A DNA stretch of 5,281 nucleotides from Coriobacteriaceae bacterium (GCA_003563465.1 PWVH01000078.1:1-5281); one strand, 5' to 3'. Positions 1-5,281 are shown, counted from the stretch's first letter. The notes: generated from the sequence alone by a model not told the origin. Made by a program: numbers and translations.

Positions 1-75
1 CGGCTTGGCCCTGCTGCAGTCGCCTTTCTCACGATTGCCGCCGCGCGTACCACCGCTAATTGGGTCGCACAACTA

Positions 76-96
76 GGCGGGTGTCTTCTTCCCGCC
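76..96. repeat. Small inverted repeat (possible hairpin)
   Basis: GGCGGG at 76-81 is perfectly complementary to CCCGCC at 91-96, with a 9-base loop. On the + strand it is followed by GTTT, and it begins at a TAG (74-76) that closes one of the + strand reading frames entering from the left edge. It could be a weak terminator for a gene outside the window, but the stem is only 6 bp and the T-tract is poor. Confidence 0.25.
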
Positions 97-137
97 GTTT
101 ACAGCATACTTGCAGGCGAGACGGGGTGTCAACGGGC

Positions 138-157
138 CGGTGCGCGCCTCCGCACCG
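138..157 (-). terminator. Possible hairpin just downstream of glycosyltransferase A
   Basis: CGGTGCG (138-144) pairs perfectly with CGCACCG (151-157) around a 6-base loop. It lies 7 bases past the stop codon of the minus-strand glycosyltransferase ending at 165. No T-run follows on the minus strand, so it is not a classical intrinsic terminator. It may be a U-tract-less terminator or an mRNA 3'-end stabiliser, or may arise by chance in GC-rich DNA. Confidence 0.3.
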
Positions 158-164
158 TGCCGAC

Positions 165-1145
165 TCACCGCAGCCCGTAGGCCTCCTCCCACTGGCAGAC
201 GCTGCGCTCGATCGTGCGGGACTCCGCAAGCTCGCGCGCACGCAAGCCTACTTCTTCGCGCAAGTCAGCGTCTTCGATCAACCGTTGGACGTGCTTGAGC
301 CAGTCCTTGGGGTTACGCGCCAGGAACCCGTCATGTCCGTGCGTCACGGTCCGCTCGTAAGTGGGAATCCTCGAGGCCACGGTGGGAATACCGATCATCG
401 AATACTCGATGTACTTGAGATCGCTCTTGCAGCGGTTGAACCGGCTGTCCACCACAGGCGCCAGCCCGATGTCAAAGCGAGCCAGCATGTCTGGATAATG
501 CTCGATCTTCACGGACTCGTAGAAGTGCAGCCGCTCGTGAGATTCGAACGGGACCTGTTTCATCCCCCCGATCGCCACGATGATGTCGTCGTGCTGCCGA
601 AGGAGCTGCTCTACTGTCCCGCTCAGCAGCTTGAGATCGGGAAAGTGAGCGCTACCGCCGGCCCAGCCCACCACGACTCCCGAGTCTTTCGAAACCGGCT
701 TGGGGCTCTTGGGCCAGTGCGCTGCAGGCAGAACGTTCTCGAGCACGCGCACGTTGCGGTTCATCGGACGGATCACCTCGCTCAGCTCCTTGGTGGTCAC
801 CGTCACCATCTGAGCCGCACGCGTGGACTCCTCCAGTACCCGCAAGCCCTTAGAGTCTTTCCAGGAAGCATAGACGGGATTCGTGGGATGGAGGTTCCAG
901 TAGTCGTCGTCGATCTCGACGACCGTCATCCGTCCTAGTTTGTTCGCCTTGCGGATGATGTCCAGCGAAACCGAGCGGGCGGGCCTCTGAAAGACGTAGA
1001 TCTCCGTCTCCTTGAGCCTTTCTATGCTCGGCGCATGATCGAGCACTACGTCATGACCGAGTTCGCGCAAAGCCGCACCCGGCGTGTAACAGCGATACCA
1101 GGCGCACGCGCCGTACTGCTCGACTATGTACGTAATCTTGGCCAG
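165..1145 (-). CDS. GT-B-type glycosyltransferase (group 1 / GT4-like), copy A
   Basis: Probable cytosolic or membrane-associated sugar transferase of surface-glycan assembly; donor and acceptor are unknown. With the chosen start it has 326 residues and no signal peptide or membrane segment. Visible landmarks are ACAWYRCYTPG near residues 13-23 in the N-terminal acceptor half, VVEIDDDYW near 75-83, GWAGGS near 160-165 opening the C-terminal Rossmann half, and KSDLKYIEYSMIGIPTVAS near 240-258. The last matches the nucleotide-sugar-binding Lys/Glu segment of group 1 transferases. The reading frame stays open upstream to 1571, but that extension runs out of frame through a broken sugar-transferase gene and looks non-native. 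I chose CTG at 1145 because AAAGG lies 7 bases upstream and because it aligns with the start of paralogue B and gives the same length. The weak point is the rare CTG start. The family call is secure and the specificity is not. Confidence 0.85.
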   Translation of the reverse strand: MAKITYIVEQYGACAWYRCYTPGAALRELGHDVVLDHAPSIERLKETEIYVFQRPARSVSLDIIRKANKLGRMTVVEIDDDYWNLHPTNPVYASWKDSKGLRVLEESTRAAQMVTVTTKELSEVIRPMNRNVRVLENVLPAAHWPKSPKPVSKDSGVVVGWAGGSAHFPDLKLLSGTVEQLLRQHDDIIVAIGGMKQVPFESHERLHFYESVKIEHYPDMLARFDIGLAPVVDSRFNRCKSDLKYIEYSMIGIPTVASRIPTYERTVTHGHDGFLARNPKDWLKHVQRLIEDADLREEVGLRARELAESRTIERSVCQWEEAYGLR

Positions 1146-1152
1146 CGGTTCG

Positions 1153-1157
1153 CCTTT
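1153..1157 (-). promoter_or_regulatory. Ribosome binding site supporting a CTG start for glycosyltransferase A
   Basis: The minus strand reads AAAGG, then 7 bases, then CTG at 1145-1143. No ATG or GTG lies in frame between the pseudogene remnant and the conserved protein start, so this site decides the start call. An alternative in-frame CTG at 1211-1209 would add 22 residues not matched in the paralogue. Confidence 0.5.
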
Positions 1158-1207
1158 CGTCGCACGGAGCCCGGATGCTCGCTCCGTGATTCTACGCCAT
1201 TCGTTCC

Positions 1208-1380
1208 TCAGTACGCCCTGCGCGTGAACAGCACCGCGGGCACCGTGCGCGCCAGCAGCGCAAGGTCGAATCCCACCGACCAGTTCTCGATGTAGAAGAG
1301 ATCGAGGCGCACCATCTCGTCGAAGGCTGCTTGTAGAAGACCGACCCGCGCGAGTCGAGTTTAATCGCCAGCGCCAGCAG
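1208..1380 (-). pseudogene. Remnant of an undecaprenyl-phosphate sugar phosphotransferase (bacterial sugar transferase family)
   Basis: Two pieces of one protein family lie side by side in different minus-strand frames. From 1380 to 1327 the frame reads LLALAIKLDSRGSVFYKQ, the conserved segment just after the membrane-anchor helix of WbaP/WcaJ-type priming transferases (usual form: AIAIKLDSxGPVFYxQ). From about 1324 to the TGA at 1210-1208 another frame reads FDEMVRLDLFYIENWS, continues through LLARTVPAVLFTRRAY and stops. This is the typical C-terminal end of the same family (RLDLxYIENWSxxxDxxIL.RTVPAVL). The catalytic core between them, normally well over 100 residues, is missing. The frames differ, so a deletion with junction near 1324-1330 explains the structure. 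The transmembrane N-terminus is also absent: upstream of 1380 the frame reaches TAG within about 20 codons. The intact enzyme would have moved a sugar 1-phosphate onto undecaprenyl phosphate to start a glycan chain. It lay directly upstream of glycosyltransferase A and was probably co-transcribed with it. Confidence 0.85.
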
Positions 1381-1572
1381 GAGTTCCGCGTTGAGGCCCC
1401 TCTCAGACGCGACCGGCGTCTTGTCTCGCTATGCGTACATGCGGACAGATTCGAGATGGTAGCACTTCCGCCGTGCTTGGCCGACCGCAACAGGTCGTCT
1501 TCGGACTGTTTGATCGCACTTGTCCGGTCGAGAGGTTGTGTGCAGAAGTCAACCAACATCGGCCTCTCCACC

Positions 1573-1578
1573 TATAAT
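1573..1578 (+). promoter_or_regulatory. Possible -10 box for the GT2 gene
   Basis: A perfect TATAAT stands out in a GC-rich context about 93 bases before the GT2 start codon. At the expected distance upstream (around 1549-1556) there is only TCAACC/CAACCA, a poor -35, so this is a candidate only. If real, transcription would start near 1585 and give a leader of about 85 bases. Confidence 0.35.
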
Positions 1579-1656
1579 GAGCCCATTCGGCTTGTGCGAT
1601 CGACCCTCGCACCGGAGCATGTGAGTGGTGCGATAAGAATACCTGTTGGCTTCTGC

Positions 1657-1662
1657 AGGAGG
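1657..1662 (+). promoter_or_regulatory. Strong ribosome binding site for the GT2 gene
   Basis: AGGAGG is a perfect Shine-Dalgarno sequence 8 bases upstream of ATG 1671. It fixes the start of the glycosyltransferase and shows that this organism uses canonical anti-SD pairing. Confidence 0.85.
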
Positions 1663-1670
1663 ACGCTGCG

Positions 1671-2480
1671 ATGTCGCAAGCGAAGAAGGCTCCCGTCTCC
1701 ATAGTGATGCTCACCTATAACGGACTTCGCCACACGAAGAACTGCCTGGAGCATCTGCCGCGGACCACTTCACACTACGAACTCGTTATCGTAGACAATG
1801 CTTCGACCGATGGAACGAGGAAGTTCCTTAAGAAGTGTGCGGACAGCAATCCACGGACGAAGCTGCTGTTCAACGACGAGAACAAGGGCTTCGCTAGCGG
1901 GTGCAACCAGGGTGTTGAGGCGGCCCACAACGAACTCGTCTGCCTCCTCAACAACGACACCATTCCTTCACCCGGCTGGCTGGACGCTCTGCGGGAGGCC
2001 ATGGAAGACGGAGTCGGCGCCGTGGGGGCGAAGCTGCTCTTTCCGGACAAGACCATTCAGCACTGCGGCATCGTGTTCGTCTTCCGGTCTTCGCCTCGAC
2101 CCCACTACCTGCCCACACATCGCTTCTTGAGAGCGCCTGGCGACATCCCGGAGGCGAGCGTGCTCGAAGAGGTCCCCGGAGTGACCGCCGCTTGCCTGCT
2201 GACGACCAAGAGCGTCTGGGAGAAGGCCGGTGGCATGGACGAGGGTTACGTCATGGCGAACTTCGAGGACGTCGACTTCAACCTCACCATCAGAGACATG
2301 GGCTATCGCGTGATCTACCAGCCCAAGGCCACGCTCATCCACGTCGAGCACGGTACGACGGATCTCCTCAAGGGCAGACCCGAAGACCCCATGCGCTACT
2401 CCTCACACAACCTCACACGGTTGGTATCGAGGTGGAACGACAAGCTGCTTGCCGGACTCGCTACCGTGAAGACAGACTGA
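1671..2480 (+). CDS. Family 2 glycosyltransferase (rhamnosyltransferase-like)
   Basis: Inverting GT-A-fold transferase of 269 residues, expected to add a sugar from a nucleotide donor to a lipid-linked glycan at the inner face of the membrane. The GT2 signatures appear in order: VSIVMLTYNG at 9-18, VDNASTDGT at 41-49 binding the nucleotide, NKGFASGCNQG at 71-81, LLNNDT at 92-97 (NND in the DxD metal-binding position), GVTAACLLTTK at 170-180, the acidic pair E199-D200 in FEDVDFNLTIRDMGYRV as catalytic-base region, and HVEHGTT at 224-230. This layout is common in rhamnosyltransferase-like GT2 proteins, and rml genes lie nearby, so dTDP-rhamnose is a plausible donor, by inference only. No membrane segments or extra domain are visible. 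The gene starts at ATG after a perfect AGGAGG. It is divergent from the remnant and glycosyltransferase A, and convergent with glycosyltransferase B, whose stop is 38 bases away. It looks intact. Confidence 0.93.
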   Translation: MSQAKKAPVSIVMLTYNGLRHTKNCLEHLPRTTSHYELVIVDNASTDGTRKFLKKCADSNPRTKLLFNDENKGFASGCNQGVEAAHNELVCLLNNDTIPSPGWLDALREAMEDGVGAVGAKLLFPDKTIQHCGIVFVFRSSPRPHYLPTHRFLRAPGDIPEASVLEEVPGVTAACLLTTKSVWEKAGGMDEGYVMANFEDVDFNLTIRDMGYRVIYQPKATLIHVEHGTTDLLKGRPEDPMRYSSHNLTRLVSRWNDKLLAGLATVKTD

Positions 2481-2518
2481 CTGCAAGAAGGAGCCGCAAG
2501 CCGATCGGAAGGCCGGCA

Positions 2519-3499
2519 CTACGACCCGATGCCATAGGCCTTCTCCCAGAGGTGGATGTTCTTGTCTATCGTGCGGGTCTCGGCAAACTCCCGCGCCTTC
2601 GCACCCATACATACTCGCAAGTCGGGATCTTCGATGATTCTCCTGAGGTACTTGAGCCAGTCCTTGGTGTTGCCTGCCAGAAACCCGTTCTCGCCCTGTC
2701 GGATACTGCGACCGTACGTCACTGTCTTAGATGCGACCGTAGGAATGCCCATCATGGAGTACTCCAGCAGCTTGAGATCACTCTTGGAGGTGTTGAACAC
2801 GCTGTCCTCCACAGGAGCCACGGCGATGTCGAACTGGCCCAGGAGGCCCGGGTACTCCTCGATTGGAACTCCTGGTGCCACCTTCACGCGTTCGTGCGGG
2901 GCGAACGGGGACATCCCCAGGCCCGCAACGACAACTTCGAGTTGATCATACTGGCCTAGAAGCGTCTCGACAGCCCCGCTGATCACCTGAAGGTCCATCA
3001 GGTGCGACGAGCCCCCTGCCCACCCGAGCGTCAACGCAGTACCATCTCTTGGCCGCCTGGGCGAATCGGGCCAGTGCTCAGCGGGCAGCATGTTTGAGAG
3101 CACTCTCGCGCTGGTCAGGTGCTTGATCGATTCGGCGAGCTCGCGTGTCGTCACGGTCACGAGCTTGGCTTCGCGGATGCATGCCTCAAGGACCTGTCGT
3201 GCGGGGCCCTGCATCAAGTAGCGATACGATGGGTTCGATGGATGGATTCTCCACAGGTCGTCATCGATGTCGACGACGGTCAGCGCGCCCTGCTGATTGG
3301 CCGACCGGATTGCCCCTAGGATGCCCTGCCTAGCCGGCCTGAGGAAGACGACGACGTCGGACTTCCTGACCCTCAGCGGGGTGGACAGGTACTCCAGGCT
3401 CACGTCGTGTCCGCGACGCTCTAGCGCGCTACCAGGCGTGTAGCACCGATACCACGCGCATGCATTGGGAGACTCCGCGACGTATGTGATTCGCAACAC
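2519..3499 (-). CDS. GT-B-type glycosyltransferase (group 1 / GT4-like), copy B
   Basis: Paralogue of the minus-strand glycosyltransferase at 165-1145. With GTG 3499 as start both proteins have 326 residues, and a hand alignment gives roughly 166 identical positions (about 51%) with one single-residue offset near residues 124-131. Shared landmarks are ACAWYRCYTPG (13-23), TVVDIDDDLWRIHP (74-87), LVTVTTRELAES (113-124), GWAGGS (159-164), FDIAVAPVEDS (233-243), and KSDLKLLEYSMMGIPTVAS (239-257), the donor-site segment. There is no signal peptide or membrane helix. The start is supported by GAGAGG 6 bases before GTG. A TTG at 3496 or one at 3529 (ten residues longer) are alternatives. The role is presumably transfer of one glycan residue. 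Divergence from copy A suggests different linkage or substrate. The 3' end faces the GT2 gene with only 38 bases between the stops and no obvious terminator. Confidence 0.9.
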   Translation of the reverse strand: MLRITYVAESPNACAWYRCYTPGSALERRGHDVSLEYLSTPLRVRKSDVVVFLRPARQGILGAIRSANQQGALTVVDIDDDLWRIHPSNPSYRYLMQGPARQVLEACIREAKLVTVTTRELAESIKHLTSARVLSNMLPAEHWPDSPRRPRDGTALTLGWAGGSSHLMDLQVISGAVETLLGQYDQLEVVVAGLGMSPFAPHERVKVAPGVPIEEYPGLLGQFDIAVAPVEDSVFNTSKSDLKLLEYSMMGIPTVASKTVTYGRSIRQGENGFLAGNTKDWLKYLRRIIEDPDLRVCMGAKAREFAETRTIDKNIHLWEKAYGIGS

Positions 3500-3762
3500 G
3501 TACGTCCTCTCGCTCGTACCCTTAAGCAATCATGTTAGTGGAGTCTTCCCTACGTGTCTCAGGAGGTTCCTCGGATCCATCCCTCAACCATTGCCGCTCG
3601 AAATGCTCGCATCAGAAGATAGCGCAAGAAGCTTCCACGGATTCACAACCGCAATGCTATGCTTTGTGACGCAAGCGCCGCGACGTGCGAATACCGGGTT
3701 CTTCTCCTCTCCGTCGCCTCAGGGGCTCCGCTGTCCTCACCGACACGAGAATGGGGTGTCTA
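3500..3762. other. Divergent intergenic region between glycosyltransferase B and the P-loop gene
   Basis: These 263 bases separate divergently transcribed genes and must hold the promoter of each unless they are read from further away. I see no clear -35/-10 pair in either direction. A stray AGGAGG at 3561-3566 on the + strand is not followed by a usable start codon. The reading frame that extends the P-loop gene upstream to 3685, and the + strand frame from 3465, show no recognisable protein similarity. Confidence 0.5.
3506..3511 (-). promoter_or_regulatory. Ribosome binding site deciding the start of glycosyltransferase B
   Basis: GAGAGG on the minus strand lies 6 bases before GTG 3499 and 9 before TTG 3496. 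It favours a start next to the conserved RITYV strand rather than the upstream TTG at 3529. Confidence 0.6.
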
Positions 3763-4230
3763 ATGAAGCAGGTGTTGCTCATATACGGCAATCCACGTCA
3801 AGGCAAGACCTACTTGATGACCGAGCTTGTCGAATGCTATTCGTTCCATGGCGTGTCTGTGGATCACATTTACGTCGATTTCACACGAACAGAGCTTCCG
3901 GAGCTGTATTTCGAGTACCTCGACTCGTATATTGCACCGCACTACGACTGCATTCTCAGTCAGTCCGCTTACTCGATGAGAGAGTTCGGCCGGAACTTCG
4001 TGACTGAGTGGAATTCGCACCTGATGACGAGAGTGCTGGAGTTGACCGCTCAGTACGATAATCTCGCCGTCGAAGGCTACCTGCTCAGGCACTGTTTGCG
4101 TGAACTCGAAATGGGGTTAGCGGTCACAGCGCAGGTGTTCCCGGTTCATGTCGTCAATCAAACCTACCGCGTGCACGGGAAGCCTGTGTCTATTGAGGAA
4201 GTCGCAAGGCTTGGCCGCAGCGAAATCTAA
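3763..4230 (+). CDS. Small P-loop NTPase or kinase-like protein of unknown function
   Basis: A 155-residue protein that I do not recognise as a named family. It opens with a hydrophobic strand and a Walker A motif, LLIYGNPRQGKTY at 5-17 with the GxxxxGKT core at 9-16, which binds the phosphates of ATP or GTP. LAVEGY at 101-106 fits the Walker B strand, with E104 as candidate acidic residue. The next strand, VFPVHVVNQTYRVHG (125-139), ends in R136, which could belong to a lid. The size and order resemble small phosphotransferases of the nucleoside or APS kinase type, but no substrate motif is clear. The ATG at 3763 is preferred because it puts Walker A at the usual distance; ATG 3751 is possible. 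The ribosome binding site is weak (GGGG). The gene is convergent with rmlD, only 15 bases between stops. Base composition is clearly lower in GC (one sampled 60-base line: 29 G/C, versus 48 in one rmlD line), suggesting recent transfer. A role in the glycan pathway is guilt by association only. Confidence 0.75.
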   Translation: MKQVLLIYGNPRQGKTYLMTELVECYSFHGVSVDHIYVDFTRTELPELYFEYLDSYIAPHYDCILSQSAYSMREFGRNFVTEWNSHLMTRVLELTAQYDNLAVEGYLLRHCLRELEMGLAVTAQVFPVHVVNQTYRVHGKPVSIEEVARLGRSEI

Positions 4231-4237
4231 CGGGTTT

Positions 4238-4245
4238 GGGCGCCC
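4238..4245. repeat. GGGCGCCC palindrome in the convergent gap
   Basis: The 15 bases between the P-loop gene stop (4230) and the rmlD stop (4246) contain the perfect 8-base palindrome GGGCGCCC. It is too short to be a convincing terminator, and no T-run follows on either strand. Confidence 0.3.
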
Positions 4246-5202
4246 TCAGCCTGCGCCGCGCACCTCCACGAGCCGCCCGAGCGCCTCTCGCCAGTGGGGC
4301 AGCGCCACCCCGAGAGCGGCGGCCTTCGAGCAGTCGAGCACCGAGTTCTTGGGGCGCTCGGCGGCTGTCGGAAACTCAGCCGAGTCCACCGGCTCGACCG
4401 TGACATGTCCGAGCCCCGCTGCCTTGAGCGCTTCACACGCCAGCTCGTAGCGGCTGCAGACACCGGTGCCTGCCAGGTGGAAGAGGCCTGCGGCTGACTG
4501 TTCAGCCGGCGTGACGAGCCCCGCTGGTGCGACCAGTCGCGCCAGTGCGACCAGCCCCGCCGCCAGGTCCGGGGCGTACGTAGGCGAGCCGATCTCGTCG
4601 GCCACGACTTCGAGCGTGTCGCGGGTCTTGGCAGCCTCGAGGATCTTGCCCGGGAAACCGCCTTTGGGCGACCCGTAGACCCACGCAGTGCGTACGACCA
4701 GCGCGCCTGGGTGCGCTGCGGCAACCGCGCGCTCCTCCGTATACGCCGCTGCAACCGCACGCTCTCCGGCCAGTTTCGAGGCGCCGTAGACCGAAAGCGG
4801 GTTCGGCGAGTCGTCTTCTGCGTACGGGCCGGCCTTGCGGCCGTCGAAGACGAAGTCGGTGGAGACGTGCACCAGCCCGAGTCCGGCCGCCGCAGCGGCT
4901 GCAGCCACGTGCGCCGCGCCGGTCTCGTTCACGCGATACGCCGCCTCGGGCTCCTCTTCGGCACGCTCGACATCGGTGTAAGCGGCCGCGTTGATGACGA
5001 TGCCGGCAAGCCCGTCGCGCGAACACTCTTCGGCGAATGCGCCTATCGCAGCCTCGACGGCGTCCTTGCGCGTGATGTCGAGATCGGCGCGTGTCAGCGC
5101 CACGCAGCGCACCGACTCCTCGGCGAAGAGACGCCCGAGCGCCGAACCGAGCATCCCAGCCGCGCCGGTGACCAGATACGCGCGCTCAGGCCCGGTCGTC
5201 AT
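4246..5202 (-). CDS. rmlD: dTDP-4-dehydrorhamnose reductase
   Basis: Last step of dTDP-L-rhamnose synthesis: NAD(P)H-dependent reduction of dTDP-4-dehydro-L-rhamnose, in the cytosol. The 318 residues form one extended short-chain dehydrogenase (RmlD) domain: TGAAGMLG at 12-19 (glycine-rich dinucleotide motif), DLDIT at 40-44, INAAAYTDVERAEEEPEAA at 70-88, STDFVFDG at 114-121 (F where Tyr is usual), catalytic YGASK with Y139 and K143, RTAWVYG at 171-177, DEIGSPTYAPDLA at 202-214, FHLAGTG at 241-247 and RPKNSVLDCSK at 283-293. It is slightly long because residues 147-166 contain a duplicated decapeptide and the protein is Ala-rich (98-107). The ATG start overlaps the end of the upstream rmlB-like gene by 17 bases, indicating translational coupling in a minus-strand rml operon. 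Third codon positions are very GC-rich, unlike the neighbouring P-loop gene. It is also known as rfbD. The function call is firm. Confidence 0.95.
   Translation of the reverse strand: MTTGPERAYLVTGAAGMLGSALGRLFAEESVRCVALTRADLDITRKDAVEAAIGAFAEECSRDGLAGIVINAAAYTDVERAEEEPEAAYRVNETGAAHVAAAAAAAGLGLVHVSTDFVFDGRKAGPYAEDDSPNPLSVYGASKLAGERAVAAAYTEERAVAAAHPGALVVRTAWVYGSPKGGFPGKILEAAKTRDTLEVVADEIGSPTYAPDLAAGLVALARLVAPAGLVTPAEQSAAGLFHLAGTGVCSRYELACEALKAAGLGHVTVEPVDSAEFPTAAERPKNSVLDCSKAAALGVALPHWREALGRLVEVRGAG
4705..4764 (-). repeat. 30-bp imperfect tandem duplication inside rmlD
   Basis: Bases 4764-4735 and 4734-4705 (minus strand) encode ERAVAAAYTE and ERAVAAAHPG back to back. The two 30-base units agree at 21 positions, mostly in their first 23 bases. 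RmlD proteins I know (e.g. E. coli RfbD) have about 13 residues between the GE after the catalytic Lys and the RTxWVY motif; here there are 23, so one unit is extra. The frame is preserved. Confidence 0.75.
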
Positions 5203-5281
5203 ACCAGAGCTTCCGCCACCGGGCGAACTCGCCCTCCCCGTGCTTGATCTTGTGCCACCACCACTCGTTCTCGCGATACCA
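5186..5281 (-). CDS. rmlB: Probable dTDP-glucose 4,6-dehydratase, C-terminal end (partial)
   Basis: An open frame enters from the right edge and ends at TGA 5188-5186, giving 31 residues: WYRENEWWWHKIKHGEGEF, then ARWRKLWYDDRA. The WY..N.WW...IK.GE.. pattern matches the C-terminal tail of RmlB/RfbB dehydratases (E. coli ends WYLANTDWVNNVKSG followed by a YQSWIEQNY-like stretch). RmlB converts dTDP-glucose to dTDP-4-keto-6-deoxyglucose, two steps before RmlD. The gene overlaps the rmlD start by 17 bases, as expected for co-translated pathway genes. Only the tail is visible, so another NDP-sugar dehydratase is possible. Confidence 0.72.
   Translation of the reverse strand, partial: WYRENEWWWHKIKHGEGEFARWRKLWYDDRA

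Larger units (their letters stand above)
1381..1670. other. Intergenic region between the sugar-transferase remnant and the GT2 gene
   Basis: No convincing gene is seen. The minus-strand frame running into glycosyltransferase A is open from a GTG at 1571, but its translation resembles no family I recognise and it crosses the pseudogene out of frame. The + strand frames likewise look like chance openings. The segment separates divergent genes, so it should hold promoters for both sides; one possible -10 box and the GT2 ribosome binding site are listed separately. It may include further unrecognisable remains of the lost sugar transferase or its neighbours. Confidence 0.5.

Noticed and set aside
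1..180. + strand frame open from the left edge to TAG 178-180, with hydrophobic stretches
   Set aside because: It might be the end of a membrane protein, but there is no recognisable motif, it would overlap the end of glycosyltransferase A, and other frames are open for similar lengths.
60..938. Long + strand open frame of 292 codons opposite glycosyltransferase A
   Set aside because: It is antisense to a clearly conserved glycosyltransferase, and its translation shows no family motif.
1403..1571. Possible separate small minus-strand gene starting at GTG 1571 or ATG 1559
   Set aside because: The GGAGAGG upstream of ATG 1559 is only 3 bases away, the peptide has no recognisable features, and the frame runs straight through the pseudogene into glycosyltransferase A.
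2192..2959. + strand open frame spanning the end of the GT2 gene and the 3' half of glycosyltransferase B
   Set aside because: It runs out of frame through one conserved gene and antisense to another; its composition is that of a GC-rich shadow frame.
3465..4007. + strand open frame covering the intergenic region and part of the P-loop gene
   Set aside because: It overlaps the P-loop gene in another frame and lacks motifs; the Walker A-bearing frame is the credible one.
4711..5247. + strand open frame of 178 codons opposite rmlD
   Set aside because: It is antisense to the well-supported rmlD and Arg-rich, as expected for a shadow frame.

Overview
This 5.3-kb window is part of a bacterial surface-polysaccharide (probably rhamnose-containing) biosynthesis locus. 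It carries three glycosyltransferase genes, a small P-loop protein, dTDP-L-rhamnose genes (a complete rmlD and the 3' end of a probable rmlB) and the decayed remains of a priming sugar-phosphate transferase. The DNA is GC-rich with clear Shine-Dalgarno sites. Start codons appear to include ATG, GTG and probably CTG. This fits a high-GC bacterium, possibly an actinobacterial lineage such as Coriobacteriia, but nothing here fixes the taxonomy.

Layout: 1-164 is an unassigned left flank with two small inverted repeats. 165-1145 (-) is a GT-B-type glycosyltransferase (copy A). 1208-1380 (-) is a remnant of an undecaprenyl-phosphate sugar phosphotransferase, with an internal deletion and a frameshift. 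1381-1670 is non-coding and holds a possible -10 box. 1671-2480 (+) is a family-2 glycosyltransferase. 2519-3499 (-) is a second GT-B-type enzyme (copy B), a paralogue of copy A with the same inferred length of 326 residues and about half of its residues identical. 3500-3762 is a divergent intergenic region. 3763-4230 (+) is an unrecognised, AT-richer small P-loop NTPase or kinase. 4246-5202 (-) is rmlD. 5186-5281 (-) is the C-terminal end of a probable rmlB, overlapping the start of rmlD.

How the genes may work together: RmlB and RmlD act in making dTDP-L-rhamnose, and the GT2 and the two GT-B enzymes are candidates for transferring rhamnose or other sugars to a growing glycan. The lost priming transferase would once have started the chain on undecaprenyl phosphate. 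If the locus is still active, priming must come from elsewhere. Strands alternate (-,+,-,+,-) with very short convergent gaps. Together with the broken gene and uneven base composition, this suggests a mosaic assembled by repeated insertion and rearrangement rather than one operon. I saw no tRNA, rRNA, CRISPR array or recognisable transposase.
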